In this document: one piece after another, positions 21,201 through 36,500 of the stretch
Layout: each line of letters starts with the position of its first letter
How positions within the stretch are numbered: position 1 is the first letter of the stretch
Assembly: GCA_030142905.1 (NCBI GenBank)
Contig: JASJOG010000057.1
Location: 434,501-498,500 of the forward strand
From: Heliopora coerulea
Taxonomy: Eukaryota; Cnidaria; Anthozoa; Scleralcyonacea; Helioporidae
Direction of reading: 5' to 3'
Length of the DNA stretch: 64,000 bases
Made by a program: the position numbers and the translations under genes
The notes under the pieces: model-generated
The model's database searches: none
Told to the model about the DNA's origin: nothing
Seen by the model: only the letters and a program-made list of their open reading frames with translations

Positions 21201-24200
21201 TTGTAGCACTGGACGTCAAGGATGCAGCATTGTGGTCGGAATGCTTGATGTCGTTTTGTGAACATGTTCTGGTCGCTAATGCGAGTCCTTTGAAGTTTCT
21301 GGAAAAACAGTAAGTTAGTAATGTGAGGCTTTCTAAATGCAAGTTAAGGAGACCTGGGCTATAATTTTTACCTTAATGAGATAATGTTTAACTGTTTAAG
21401 GCCCAGAGCTCATCCTATTCACGAGTAAAATCGTCTAGTGTTAGCCAGAGTAAAATACCAAAGCGCGTCCATGTCCTTTAATGGATTAAAAATGTTTATG
21501 AGGTACTCGTAGACCTAAGCTAAAGAGAGAGTAAAGGGTGGCAAAAAGGGATGACTGTCTTTCCCTTGGGTCAGGGCTCCAAACCACGCAGTAAATACTA
21601 ACAGTACGTTACAATATGAAGACCCTAATTTTAGTAGTGACTTCTGAGGGAATCGGCCGTGGTCGAAAAAATCCGTAGAACTTTAAAATAGCAATAATAA
21701 GTCAAGTGTTTTTTGTGTTTATTTCTTGATTAGTTCATCGACAGGTTTTAATATTCTAAGCACAATTTAAAGAATAAAGGGTGACAAGATGAAAAAGTAA
21801 AAAGTTCTGTTTGTTTTTAGATACACAAAACTGGTCGTCCAAGCCAACCCTGATGGATGCATTCCTGTTAAACTGTAAGTTGAGGATATTTTAATAAATA
21901 CGAGAGGCAGCTGTTTGGAAAACGACGTGTGTACGCGTTGGTTTTGGAGTCAAATGTTCCCTCAAGTTCCTTTCAAAGACCCTTTCAAGACCCCATTTCG
22001 TACAAGAAGCCTCGGTTTAACCACATTCATAAATGGTGTTTGTTTACTTTTTGTTATGTTCAGGATCACGAAATGTATTGCAACAAGTAAAGATGACAAA
22101 AAGAAAGTCTATGATACACTTCAGTCTGTAGGTTTGCCAAGCAAGAAGGTATGTCATCAGTATTACCTCGTTACGACAACGTCCAGCCACTACAGAGTAG
22201 TATTTTTAGTTCCAGGAGGACGCCGGTAGTGATATTTTCTCGTTTTTTTGGACGATCTTAAACTCGGGTGTCAGTTGAGTTTGAGGTCAAAAACTCAGAC
22301 AGAACATTTTTAAAAACTCAAAATCTTTTTGGATGTCAAAAAGAAAACGAAAAGCATCCCCTATGGCGTCAAAGATCCATGTTGTATTTCAAAAGCCAAA
22401 ATTTTGATCGTTCGTCCATCGCCGCCTTTTTACAAACATTCTTAGTGGTTGAGGTCACTTCTGATGTAGACTCACATCTGCTCATGTTAAAACTTTACAA
22501 CATAATTTTCCTGCCCTATGGTAGGTGACGGATTGTCTTCTTACAGTCTGAAATCTTTACCCTTCACTGGACGGATGTTCAGGGAGTCTCTCTTTTACGA
22601 GTTAAATCATCTGGCGTTAACCACAGTAAAATTACTAAGATGTAAAATGGCAAAAGTGCCCGTTAAAGGGTTAAGAAATCTAGATTATTTAATTAATATA
22701 TCCAAAAATAATTCTGTTTTTACAGGAAGAATCCATCAGCCTCGAAGACTTTAGTTTGGGCACGTTTTTATTCTTCATGAGTAGACTATGCAACAGACAA
22801 GATATCGATAAAATTTTTGCAGAAATGTAAGTAAGTTTGTTAATGAGGAGTTTATCTTGACTTTATCTTCATTTCCTTCGAGGGACTGTTGATTTCTTTA
22901 AAATTTACCGCTGTTTTCGTCTTTCAAATCTAGATTAGTTTCCTGGTTGCTCGTTGTTGACTCTTCATGTCTGTTTTAAACATTCATTTCTCCACCCTTT
23001 TCCTCAAAAATCTTAAATTAAAAAAAGTAGTTACCACTTTCCAAAACAACTGGTCGCTCGAAATCGTCTGATAAAAAAATCTACTCTTTGTTGTCTTATC
23101 AAATCCTCCAAAACGTTTGCCCACCAAAAGCTCGAAGTCTGGTTATAGTGTTTTACTGGTGGAAAATCCGTGGGTCATACCTCGATAAGCCATGGGCACA
23201 GAATTAGAAACTATTCAATTAAATTTTTAGTGACGAGTTTTGTGTTGGTCATAAGAGGCACTTTGCTTTATTATTTACATTTGCAGTTGCCGCAAATGTC
23301 CCTTCACCTTGTCTTGTCAACTGGTGTCCAATACAAAGTGCCATTACATTATAGTCATGATAATAAAAATAACTGATCAATTGGTTTGCCGAGAACGTTT
23401 GTTTATTAACTCCCTTTTTGTCTTTTTTTATCTTCAGTGGAGCGAAGAAGAAACCGTATTTGACAGTGAATCAATTTGTCGATTTTCTGAATAACTCTCA
23501 AAGAGATCCCCGTTTGAACGAGATTCTTTTCCCATACTATGACAGTCAAGGGGCGCAGAATTTGATAGATCTTTACGAACCGAAGAAACAGTTTGCTGAG
23601 AAAGGTTGGTATTGATATTAGCTGAACGTATTTATAGTAAATGTCATAGCTGGATCTTGGAATGAGGACAAACGCCCAAATTTTCATCTTTGAAAACTGA
23701 GAAAAGTTTTCCCAGCCCCAAACAGGAATCGAATTCATTACTTTCTGACAGCCTAGGAGGTTATTTAACTATTGTGCTACGCGGACGTGTAAGGTAGAAA
23801 TCATTGCTTTCTTCACTTTAAAATATCAAAAACTGTTTAGGTGATTGAACAAAGCTGTAACAGCATTGTAGACGTGGATAATTGCAATTTATCTTATCTT
23901 ACTTAAATTATTTTATTTTGATTGAAATGTGCGTGATTTGATTATATACAAAAGAAGCAAAGCGTAGCTGACCATTTGAGTAGATTAAGACCTCATGTTT
24001 GCATTTTTTATTTGTGTGTGGGACCAAAACGCCCCTTGAACTTCGCTCATGTTATTGGAACGGTAACTCTACGTGTATTCCAGCATTTCCGACGCCACTG
24101 TAACGATTATTAGTAATATATACTTCATTAATCATTTAAATAGAGAAGATAAATTATGTTTAACCAACACTTGTTCTTCTTCAGGTCATCTGTCAGTTCA

Positions 24201-27200
24201 AGGTTTCACTCGATTTTTGATGAGCGAGCATAACACGGTGGTCAATTTCGATAGACTCGCCATGCATCAAGACATGAACGCTCCACTTTCTCATTACTTT
24301 ATCAACTCTTCGCATAACACGTACTTGACAGGTTTGCAAATTTTTATATCCTTTTCTGTAGCTTTTGCGAAAAGCTGAATCTCTGAAACTAATCGTTCGA
24401 GCTGTGATGCGAGAAAGTGTCTGGCTGAAATTTTCGTTCATACCGACCGTGAAAGAGTGATCGAGAAAGAACGAATTCGCCAATGTTTTCTTCTTTTTTT
24501 TTCTTTGTTTGTTGGTTATTATTTTTCCATTTGCTTCATTTTTATTTGTTACTCCTTGTTTAAGACCTCAAAATTTACACCCTTCAGTGAAGAGTAAACA
24601 AATAAAGTTTTTGGATATGTGTTTTTTCCTTTTGTTTTTTATTCAAGTCGGTTGGTTTTGGTTTCCCGTTGAAGAAAGGTCCTGCATTTACTATCACAAC
24701 TCAAATCCTTACTAAGTATAGGTTAGTTACTGAAACCAAGGTAATTAACCTACTTAGTTCATCATCACAGAGGCTTTATATAGAATGCAGTAGTGTTGTA
24801 GTACTATTTAATTTGGGCGATTGAAAATAAATTTGATTTTCATCGTTCTGTTTCTTGTTGAGTTTTTGTACAGCGAGACTAGTTAATGTCCCAAGGATAA
24901 TATATATTACAGAGTCATCCTCAGAGATATACATGAACAGAAACTTTTCATGATAATCTAACACTGCCGAAATCAACGGAAAAATGTTGACTCCAGCGGG
25001 ATTTGAACTCGCACCTTCGGTATACCGGTCCGCCGCTCTACCTGTTGAGCTATCGAGTCCACAGGGATTGGAGGCGAGTTTTATCCAATTTAAGTGCACG
25101 AGATATTCTCGCGACAACTTAACGCTTATCCATGAGAGGATGTGCAGTGTTTTAAGTAATATTTCAAGTACGAGTTGGTGTTCTTCCTCCGATTTCTAGA
25201 TACCGAGAAACGAGTTGAAAAACAAGGCGAAGCCGAGTTTTTTAACGAGTTTCTCGGTATCTAGAAATCGGAGGAAGAACACTAAACGAGTGTTTGAAAT
25301 TACTTCTCAGTATTTTAGGCGAAAATCCAGCCGAAAGTTGGAAAAATTCAGCTGTAATCTTCCTCAGATTTCTAAATACTGATTAATTATGCATTTCTTT
25401 TGTTTTTTCTTCGTGAATTATTAATTAGTTTGAGAATTGTATTTCAGAACCATCTTCAGAGATATACATGAACAGAAATTTTTCATGATAATCTGACGCT
25501 GCTGAAGTCAACTGAAAAATGTTGACTCGAGCGGGATTTTGAACTCGATAGCTCAACACGTAGAGCGGCGGACCGGTATCCCGAAGGTGCGAGTTCAAAT
25601 CCCTCTCGAGTCAACATTTTTCAGTTGACTTCGGCCGTGTCAGATTATCACGAAAACTTTCTGTTAATATATATTAATCCTGGGACATTAACTAATTTAC
25701 ATTAACTAGAGGTTACTAAGTGATTTTAAGAACCGCAGTACATCAAAGAAAACCGAGGTAATCATGAACTAAAGTCTATTTCTAACTCTGTGTTGTCTCC
25801 AGGTCATCAGTTAACTGGGAAGTCTTCAGTTGAGATATACAGACAGGTGCTATTGTCAGGATGTCGGTGTGTTGAGTTAGATTGTTGGGATGGCAGAACA
25901 GAAGAACAAGAGCCGATTATAACCCATGGATTGACGTTGTGTACAGATGTACTGTTTAAGGTAAGTTTGGATACATGGAGTTATTGTTTAAAGTATGTTT
26001 GAATAAAACGACGTTTTGGTATATTTGAAGTTAAAGGTTGACTCGTAGCTTTGCATCATCACACCTTCCTACGATATTTGATGGGGAGAAGCAGATTTTG
26101 CTCCAAGCATTGGAGTTGTGTCATATTTAACGACCTTGTCATAATAGTGAATTAACCCTTTTTGATCTACCCCGTGCAGAATAACCATAATTCACCTTCA
26201 TATCTGTCTTTGTGCCTGTGTCTGTGTGTTCACACTTGTCCTCCTGCTTTTTCACGAGCTTGGGTTGGTGTTGGAGGCTCTGTTTGTGTATGTGTTTGTG
26301 CTGGTGTTCGTGCTTTTGTTCGTGTTTGTATTTGGATTTACCTATGTTCGTGTTTCTTTTTTTTTGTTTTTGTAACCACCTTCGTGTTTGTGTTCGTGTT
26401 TGTGTTTGTGTTCGTGTCGGTGTCTGTGTCTGTGTCTGTCTGTGTTGGCGTTCGTGTTGGCGTTCGTGTTGGCGTTCGTGTTGGTGTTAGTGTTGGTGTT
26501 CGTATTTCAATTTCTGTCGTTTAGTTTTCCGTGTTTCTCTGTATTTGCTGCACTGTCTGCTCTCCTCCCAAGGATTCCTCCAGGTTGTCTATTTTTACTC
26601 CTTAATGAATTTTATTCATTACAAACAGGACGTCATTGAAGCTATCGCTGAATCAGCGTTCAAAAGTTCCGATTACCCAGTGATATTGTCGTTTGAAAAT
26701 CACTGCAGGTGGGATATTCTACCATATGTTGACTTTATTGAACCATCGTTTTTGTAAACTATTCTTTAAGCTATTCATGCAAATGTATTCTTATAGTCGG
26801 CTACAGCAGCGCAAAATGGCTCAATATTGTGTCAGTATATTTGGTGATATGCTTCTGGAGAAACCACTCGATGATTTTCCGGTAAGTAATAACTTACGTC
26901 ACCTCCGTCCGCCGTAAGAGCTGCGACCTTGACCTTCACCATTGCAGTGGGCTCCTTAAATCTTTTCGGTACGTACCCGAGTTTTTAATTTTACTCTGGC
27001 TAACGTCAGATAATTTTACTTTGGCTAAATCCAGACGATTTTACTTCGCCAAGGGGAAACGACTCGGACCGGAAAGGGTTAAGGTAATCGATATCAACTT
27101 GAAGGACGACCTTCTTTAAAGTTTCAGCGTTTGAAGAAATCATGGTAAATTAACCACCGTGTTTGATACTTGAGGTTGGTTTTATGACTTCTTAAATGAT

Positions 27201-27560
27201 CCAGTTGTCTTAAAATTACTCCGCTCTTGACTTGAATGCAGTCATAAGGTTCAGTGCTTCTTCCTCCACGAGCTGACGTCGTCCTGAAGTTGTGAAGATG
27301 ATTTAAGTGGCGTTGAATACAGAACGACGATGATGTTGAGAATACTCGCAAAAAATAATTCTTACTCTTTATTATTCAAGAAAAATTCTTTTTATAACAC
27401 TTTAACCCTTTAACGCTCAGTGTACGATGTATCGGACACCTGAGAACAAAAGAACCAGTGAGAGAAAGGAAAAAAATTCATCCATATATATATATCTATA
27501 CATACTTACATATATATATATACATACATACATACATACATACATACATACATACATACA

Positions 27561-27592
<32 letters not shown>

Positions 27593-30500
27593 CATACATA
27601 CATATATAGCTCGATCATATAACCTCTCTCTTTCCAAGTTTAACATTAAGAATATAAAATTATCAAGATAAACTTTTTTAAAAAATCTTTATTTGAATAA
27701 AGTTTTTTAAAAAAAATTTATCTTGATGATTTCATATATATATATATATAAAGAAAATGGTATGACAAAAAGAAGATCAATGTAGAATAACCACTCGTTT
27801 GTTTCAAATAAATAACGAAAACGTTTGTGTGTGAAATAAAACGTCATTTATTTGAAACGAACGAGTGGTTATTCTACATTGATCTTTTTGGCACACCATT
27901 TTCTTTATAATCCTTACTTGTGTTCGATCGTACTTTTGATATATATATATATATGTATGGTTCCACTCACTGATCACAAAGCTGTCTCCTTTGGTCTGTC
28001 TTTTCAGTAAAATTTCCTCACACAGTTATTAGTCAGTAGAAAATCATAATCCTACAATGTCCTCTTAAACAGCACTTCCATTTTTTACCTTTCTGAATGC
28101 TAAAATTTTGTTTTGGAAGGAGACATCCTTCCAAGTGGAAGCACTGTATAGGACACCTGTCGGACAAAAGAACGGGTGAATGGACAAAGCAATTATAAAA
28201 AGAGAACAATAAACGAAAGGAAATAATTCTGGCGTTAAAAGGGTAAAGAACGTCATCATTTTGTTCTTGGTGTGGTAGATCTTGAAGTCTTTAATAGCCA
28301 CGATAAATGCAGTTACAATTCATTTCCATTGGCGAATCCCAGCATTCCTTGGAGTATCATTAGGTGCACGTAGTTCCACCTTACTGTGTTCTGACTGACG
28401 TATGTGTCCATGTTATGTTCTTCTTTAGCACTCACTTGTTATGTGTACTACCTTCCAGCTAGATGATGGTAAACCTCTGCCTAGTCCCAAAGCTTTACTG
28501 AAAAAGATTATCATAAAGAATAAGAAGAAGCAAGTAAAACGTAAGAAATCTCACACTTTGTAGTTGTTTCGAAAACGAAGTCATTTAATAATAGGCTTTC
28601 AGTGATCAGCGTAATCTACCAGTTGAACTTGATGGATCATCAAAGCACAACTCACTCAAGATACTAGAGTTTGATTGTCACAAGTGTAAATCACATAATC
28701 ATCGCCGCTGTATCCGAAATCCGATGATAGAACAGTAAATCCACGTCCCTCTTCTTTTTACACTTTCAGCTTCAATTAACGACAGCTCCAGTGATCAAGA
28801 TGGAACGGTATCAGGAGTAAGTGATGTAATCACAGATGGAGAGGGTTCATCGACTAATGTTCAAACAGACGATTTAAGTGAAAGCCTAAAAAGCAACACA
28901 AAGAGCTTGAAGGATATTTTGGAAAAGTCGACGAGTAAAAAAGAGGTAAGTTTCGCGATTTAAAATTCGAGCTGGTTATGATACTGCATGGATATAGACT
29001 CTCGCCTGAATTCGTGTATCCACGCAAAAAAATTCAGTTTACTAGTCGGGAACCTTTAAATTGGTCGAAATAAATAAATTGGTCGAAATTTCAATAAGTT
29101 TATATCCAAATTTCCAGGGAAATTTCCGTGATTGAATAACTGGCAAATTTGAGCAAACCGTAAATTTCGGCCGCGGTCCGTTTTCAAGCACGGTGAAAGC
29201 AAATTAGTTAGGGTGCACTGGTGTCCAGAGGGACCCAGCTTGTGATCTTGCGACTTTCCTGTAATTACTGATCCCTTATTATCCCCGCTCTTGTACTCCA
29301 GGTAATCATTAGTCCTCAATTAATTCATTACAAACTAACACAAAACGATTTTAAAATACTGTTTTTTTATTTTTCCTTAAAAATGATCCCGAAAGTTTAA
29401 AAGGCCCATCATTGACAAAAGCTAATAGACCGTAGGATACGTCGTGTTAAGTAAAAGCGTCTTCAGTCCTTCGCATAGTTACTCGAGCAAAAAACAGTTG
29501 GTGAATTGGTTGTTCAAAGCATGAATGGATAATTGTACACACTGTATATATGTTTTGAATCGCCGTTCAACTGATATAAAGATATATGAACTGAACTGGG
29601 CTTATTCTCTAAATCATGCATGGACAGGCATCGTGGAAGCGGTCCCATAATTTCCTTTCAATTTAACTCTACCATTTCGTCTGTAAAATCCTTGTGATGC
29701 CAAGATTCTTCGAGAAATCATGTCTTCTTTTAAGGTGGATCAGCCCGAGGAAGTTGAGTCGGAAAATGTTCTATCCGATTTAGTAAATTACATCCAGCCC
29801 GTCCATTTCAAGGGATTCGAGGCTGCGGAATGTAAGTAGAAATGTAAACCCTAGATTGGCTTACATCCTCTCCTTCTCATACACCTTTCCATTTCTTTCC
29901 CAGCGTACTCTTTCACTCTGTATATATTCTTTTATTTCCTACCCAACGTATATTTTTTTTTCTCACGAACATTCTGAATTTACTTCATGTGATACTTTGT
30001 GGCTCATATTTACTCTTCCATCATTTAGCAAGAAACAAATCATACGAAATGACCTCATTTGTAGAAACAGTCGCCACAACGTTGTTGAAGCAACAGCCTG
30101 TGGAGTTTGTCAAGTATCCTTTAAAACCAAAGAAAAGTAACATTAGTTTATTGACGTAAAAAGTATAAAGCATTTGATATAACGTTCTCAACTCATTAAT
30201 AATTCATGAGAATTTTACTCAATCAGACAATCCCATTCTGTCATGTGAATGGGCTTTCAAACACCGGTAAAACACTTCATCAAACACTAGTGTTTCATCT
30301 ACGTTCATTAAACAAGTCCCACAACAGCGCCTGATTGGTTCATTGCCTTTCATTTGAGAAGCCATTTCAAAAACTCGTTCTGCGTGTTTGATCAACGGTG
30401 TCAAAACACTTGAACTCGTTTTTGAAATAGTACTTAATCGTAAAACTGATTTTTAACATGTCATCATCCGAGACGTGGGTATGGGCGTCTCGGGTGTGAA

Positions 30501-33500
30501 TGCAGGGTGACGTAGAGTGTGGGTTGATGATAGGTGTTGATTTAGATACAGGTCGTTTCCAGTCATTCCCCTGTTCACGGAAAATGTATATAGACCAAAG
30601 TATATATGTAACTTATTTGATCTGTTGAATGTCAGAACTTTGAAGGTGTCTTCAATCTGGGTTTTGGTTTGCCAGCGCTTGAAAAACCAGCAGTAAGTTT
30701 TGATGTAGGTGTAAGTGGTACAAGGTGTCCATGTTAATTTGGGGGTGAGTCAGTATCCTACCTTGATTTCTATTGTAATTATTTTTTCTTCACCCAACTA
30801 AGTTACAACAAACGGCAACTAAGTCGTATTTATCCCAAAGGAACCCGCGTCGGATCCGAGAATTACATGCCACAGGTAAAAGTATGTTAAACAAAAGTAA
30901 AAAAAGACATTCTAGGTTTATCGAGTGCAAGAATAACCCTGCAGTGTTTTGGTTCTTTAGATATTCTGGAATGCTGGCTGTCAGCTAGTGGCTTTGAATT
31001 TTCAGACGTTAGGTAAGTTCATTCACCATTCTCTCTACGGCGATATAACATGGTATCGAGGATTCTTTTTTTCGATTTTTTTTTCCTCCTTAAAGATGTT
31101 CCGTTAATGTTGAATTTGGGAAAGTTCGAATACAACGGAAAATGTGGGTAAGTGTTGGAGAAGGTCTGAAATTCTGAATGCAACTGCTACTGCAGTGTGA
31201 CATTCTTGGCGTAAGTACATCTTGCAGACATTTAATAAAACAGTTGACGTCCAGTTTGACATGTTTTGTTTGTACAGGCCTCGTATACCTACATTATTTA
31301 TCTCCTCTTCACTGAGTAATTGTATCTCCATCGCTATGTCCCGTAAACATATTTTATGTAAATTGTTATTGCTGATAAATTACTTTTAGGTATATTCGGA
31401 AACCGGATTTCATGTGTCGGACAGATCGGTCATTTGACCCGTTTGCTGAATCAACAGTGGACGGCATAATTGCAGGTTCAGTTGAAGTAAAGGTACGCAT
31501 GAATGCTAAGTAGAGGCTCTCTGCTACAGAGGGAAAATGATGAGAGATGGAGCCCCCATATTATCAGAATATCCTCCCTGAAATGACTCACAGCTGTACT
31601 GTGTGAACGCTCGAAAACTATCTTGAGGCAAGATGGCTTGCCATGTTTTGAACACACATTTAGCGAGAGATGTGGCACGCGCATGAGTCATTTAGTTCCT
31701 CACAAACGATTCTGCCAAGGATCGGATTATTAGCATGGACGGGTTATTTGCCAATCCAATCAGCAAAAAGAAAAAAATCCAAAAGAAAAAAATTCTATAC
31801 TACAATGTTTTTTACCCATTTAACTCTTTTTTTATCCTAAAAAATCTATGTTTTAAAAAAGTTTTTTTCTATTTTTAATTAATCACGCGAACAAAAACTC
31901 GTTCTTAATTCTCCGCACCAGGTCATTTCCGGTCAGTTTCTTTCCGATCGCAAGGTGTCTACTTACGTCGAAGTGGACATGTATGGCTTGCCAGCTGATA
32001 CTGTGAGGAGGAAATATCGCACGAAAACCGTACCTAATAATGGTATCAACCCAATTTATGATGAACAACCTTTTCATTTCCGAAAGGTAAGGAACTCACA
32101 GGAGGTTTCGTACTAAAAGTTACAGGAGGTTTCGTACTAAAAGTTACCGGGGTCAGACGTGCAACGTCAAAACTCGTGGCGAGTGTGCGCAGGACCTTAG
32201 GTGCGGGGGGTGTGGGAGCTGGGCCATCCCCAAGCGTAGTTCAGTTGGAAAGTCGACGCCCCCCTGGAAAAACGAAAAACTCAATATCAACTAATTTGAA
32301 GAGAAGAGAATTAGAACTTACCGAGAAAACCAAAAGTTCCAAAACAACTCGAGTTTTAACTTTTTTTTGACTTGACAGTTGTTAGGGACATTCATGTGTT
32401 GACTTTAGAATGCTGAGAATGACCACGTGAATGTTTCGAAGCTGCAAGGCCTTGGAGTAGCATTTCGCAACTGGTCCCAGTTGGGTCTTGAAAGAAAATT
32501 CCCTGCTGTCGAAAATTTACGTTCACTTGAATATTTTGTCAGCACTAGATCAATCGGTTGTAAATGCCAAATGTTCATTGTAAAGATTTCAAGTGAGTGT
32601 TATAAATTCGTGGGGGATATATGTACCCGTCGCGTTTGCTTCTACGACGCAAAGATGACTGGAGAAAAGTGCATCTCCACCTAACGAAGGCGTTGCGACT
32701 TCAGTTTTTGCGGTACGAAGGCAGAAATTATAAGGGGAAGGAAGTATAATATCCAATTTATAATGAATCTTTTGACGTTGACTAGCCGAAGATTCATAAC
32801 CTTGTTCTCTGTCTGACTTGTTCCGAAATTTCTCATTGTGTACCTTGTCGAAACTCAAAAGAATGAATAACGTCAATTTTGTAAAAAAATTATTTCACAT
32901 CTCCTTCTTCAGGTTGTTCTTCCTAGCCTAGCCGTGCTCAGAATTGCGGTCTATGAAGAAAGTGGAAAGCTGATCGGACATCGAGTGTTGCCTGTTGATT
33001 CTATTCAGCCAGGTGAGTTTGTGCTCGTTTATAGCTGTTGTTTTTAGAGCCGTTAAATAACATATTCCGTCCTTTTCCTCTCCACCAAACCTTGCCCCAC
33101 CCCTTGCCTTACCTTAAGAGAAAGATATCTTCACCTTATCTTACCCTGCTTTCTCATACTCTACTCTGCCATACCTACCCTGCCCTAACCCTACCCTAAC
33201 CCCACCCTATATTGCGTTACCTTACCCTTCCCAAACTTGCCCAACGTATCCATACCATAAGCTACCTTATCCTGTTCTACCCGACTTCACTCTTCCCTGC
33301 TCGGTCGTCACCTGCATTATCTTACCAACCTCACCCTACCCTACTGTAACATACCGTGCTATACTTTATACTCCACGACATGCTCACTTCACATGACGTC
33401 ATCATACCTTACCTCACTTTACCTACCCGAAATTATCTTCTCTCTTACCTGACCTGGCCTGACGTGGGCTGACCTTACTAATCCCCGCATGTGAAAAGGA

Positions 33501-36500
33501 TATTTTCTGATGGGATCCGATATGAAATTCTCGTAATCTACGTCCCACCACCCTATTTTTTTCTCCACTCTGTCTTATTTTATGCTTTTAACGTTAATAC
33601 TTATTAATCTTATCTTTTTATGTGCCTTCTTTTCCAGGATATCGCCATATCAAGTTAAAGAATGACTGTAACCAAGCGTTGTGTCTCCCTGTGTTATTTG
33701 TTTACATAGCGACGAGTGACTACGTACCTTCGGACCTTTCAAGTAAGCTCACGAGGGATCGATATTATTCACTTTTCTCTTTCTTTCAATTTTTTCTTTC
33801 TCATGTGATTGTAACCCTAGTAATCCTTTTCGGTCTTAGTACCTTTTAATTAAACCTGTAGGCAAGGTGATTCAAAGAAAATTTGAAAGGCGGTAAACGA
33901 AGCTGCCGGTCGTGGTGTGAAAACTTCAAATCCACAATGTATTATTTCAGATGGTGTTCGGTACTCTACTTCAACGTCCATTGCTTCAGCTTTTAATTCG
34001 TATTTTGTGTCCATTGGAAAAATCTTTGCAGACAAAATAACACCTACTAATATTTCAAATTAGATTGTGACAGACTTGCCAGAAATCTCATTTCATTTGC
34101 TTGAACTGGATGAATCAACAGTGCTTCAACAACTACTTTCCCTTAAAACAAATAAAGTGATTGGTCTGGATAAAATCAGTGCAAGATTGTTGAAATGTGC
34201 TGCCCACTCAATATGTCCCTCAATTACTAAATTGTTAAATCTGTCAATTCGATCAAACAAATTTCCTGAAATATGGAAATGTTCGAAAGTTTCAACCTTG
34301 TTTAAATCGGGAGAGAGAACTGATCCGACAAATTATCGGCCGATTTCAATATTGCCTACCCTTAGTAAGATCTTGGAAAAAGTTGTGCACTTACAACTGT
34401 ATGAATATTTGAACTCAAATAATTTACTCTCTAACACGCAATATGGTTTCAGGCAAAAACGTTCGACAGAAACCGCTTTATCTAATTTCATGGATGAAAT
34501 TCTACACAATATGGAAAAGAGGAAGTTCTTTGGTGCAGTATTTCTAGACTTACGTGAGGCTTTTGATACTGTAAACCACGGCATATTGCTTGACAAATTG
34601 TCAAAGATTGGTATTTCGCCATCTACTATCCAGTGGTTCCAGTCATATCTCAGCAATAGAAAACAACGAACTTCTTATGATAACGAAATATCGGATGCTC
34701 TTCCAATTACTGTCGGCGTGCCCCAAGGTAGTATCTTGGGTCCACTATTATTTATCATCTATATTGACGACTTGCCAACTACGGTTACTAACTCCGAAAT
34801 GCTACTTTACGCTGATGATGCGGTAATTTACTGTTATAACTCAAATCTCCAAGAATTGGAAAAAGAATTGAATGATGATCTCTCAACTGTCGCCATGTGG
34901 TTGAATGATAACAGGTTAACTCTAAATCTTGAAAAAAACTGAATGTATGTTAATTGGCAGCAGTCGCAAGCTTGGAAATATAAGGACGTTGTCTGTATCT
35001 ATTTTTAATCATAAAATTAGTAATGTAAATAGTTTTAAATATTTAGAGGTGTTTTTATCCAATGATCTTACATGGTCAAATCATATAGACTATTTAACGT
35101 CCAAAATTAATCAAAGGCTAGGGCTTTTAAGAAGAATCAAGCACAAGTTATCCTTTAAAGCGTGGATCTTATTTTATGATGGTTTAGTTCTCCCTTTGTT
35201 TGATTATACGGATATTGTATGAGGAGATAAAAATAATATCACACTAATGAATAACTTGCAGATATTACAAAATAAGGCTGCTAAGATTATTCTGGATAGA
35301 CCATTATATTCATCCACCTCTGAAGCACTTGGTTCGTTAAAATGGATTACATTAGAACAAAGAAGATTTCACCATAGATGTCTAATTGTCTATAAATGTG
35401 TAAATGGTTACACACATCACTCTATGGATTTATTAACAGTAGGAGACGTGCATGGTTACAATACGAGAAATAAAGATAAGCTGAGATTACCTCATGTTAC
35501 ACGTAATTGGGGTAAGCAGAGAATGTGCTATCAAGTAGTGGACAACTGGAACAGTCTCAATATGGATATTAGAACTTCGACAAACATTAAACTTTTTAAA
35601 TTTAAGATGCTGAATATTTTACAGCATTCTTAGTTTTTAGCTTCTATTTATTCTTATTTTCCCAATTTTACATACTTAGGTTTGTATGTGTTTCGTAATA
35701 TATTAACTCAGGTCCTTTTTGAAAATCATGTACTATGAAAAAGCTTCCTGATTAAATATTATTCATTCATTTTTTCATGTTAGTGTTCACGAGCTCCACT
35801 TTTCCTAGGCAAATGGCCTATCAATCGACAAGAATTAAAGCAACTTTCATTCAAATTCATGTCAGCTACTTCCGTCATGTATCATTTTGATCTAATTGTA
35901 CAAGCCCAATGAAAGTTTGAACAACTCCGATGCAATTTTTGGACTACTAATTCCCACCATCTGTGGTCCTGCTTGACCAAATCATCGTCAAATGCAAGAT
36001 CTTTTTACGTAGACCGCCACTTTCTGTCGGTGAAGACCTAAGAAGTAGCTTTCATGCTCTAGGTGACATCTAATGCAGCCTTCGTCTAATCCATGTGTCG
36101 GTAGCAGCCAAATCAAAACAGTCCTTGTTTATTTTCTCTTTAGAGTGGGCAGACGCTCTTACCAACCCAATTGCATTTCATTCTAAAGACGAACTCAGAA
36201 GCCACATGCTGGAAAACCTCATGGACGACGATGAGGCGGCCGCTCAGGTATGACTTGGTTTTAAATGAGTGAGAAGAGTGTTGTCCAGTTTGACTCTATC
36301 AAACATCGCAGGTTTTCTCCGGGTACTCCAGTTTCCTCCTGTGGTAACACTGGACCTATGAGGGGTGGCCCTTACTGGACCTCTAGGGAGAGCAGGTTAT
36401 GTAGCTGAAAGGGTTATCCAGTATAGATAAAAGCACTTTACCTTTAATTAATAATATAAAGGGGAAAAGTAATGCAGTGCCAAAAAAGGCAATTCAGTGC

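Larger units (their letters stand above)
15229..26881 (+). other. PLC beta exons 1-12: PH, EF hands and first half of X box
   Basis: Exons: 15229-15321, 15751-15831, 16002-16070, 21086-21309, 21821-21874, 22064-22148, 22726-22826, 23438-23604, 24185-24331, 25803-25960, 26629-26708, 26797-26881 (448 codons). Exon 8 encodes [20 protein letters not shown], the conserved EF-hand region; exon 9 carries [13 protein letters not shown] with the first catalytic His; exon 10 carries [12 protein letters not shown] and the second catalytic His. Intron 3 is about 5 kb and intron 9 about 1.5 kb; both are full of repeats. Confidence 0.92.

Noticed and set aside
22268..22754. Two open frames of about 80 codons in PLC beta intron 6
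   Set aside because: No family motifs; the second only becomes coding at the true exon 7 (22726), in a different frame, and it covers a TTAA MITE.
26162..26639. Val- or Cys-rich open frames of 80-120 codons
   Set aside because: Products of the GTGTTCGTGTTG low-complexity repeat inside a PLC beta intron.
33181..33215. 'ccctaaccctaccctaacc' as an interstitial telomere
   Set aside because: Embedded in a broad irregular CCTTACC-like region with no run of perfect CCCTAA units.
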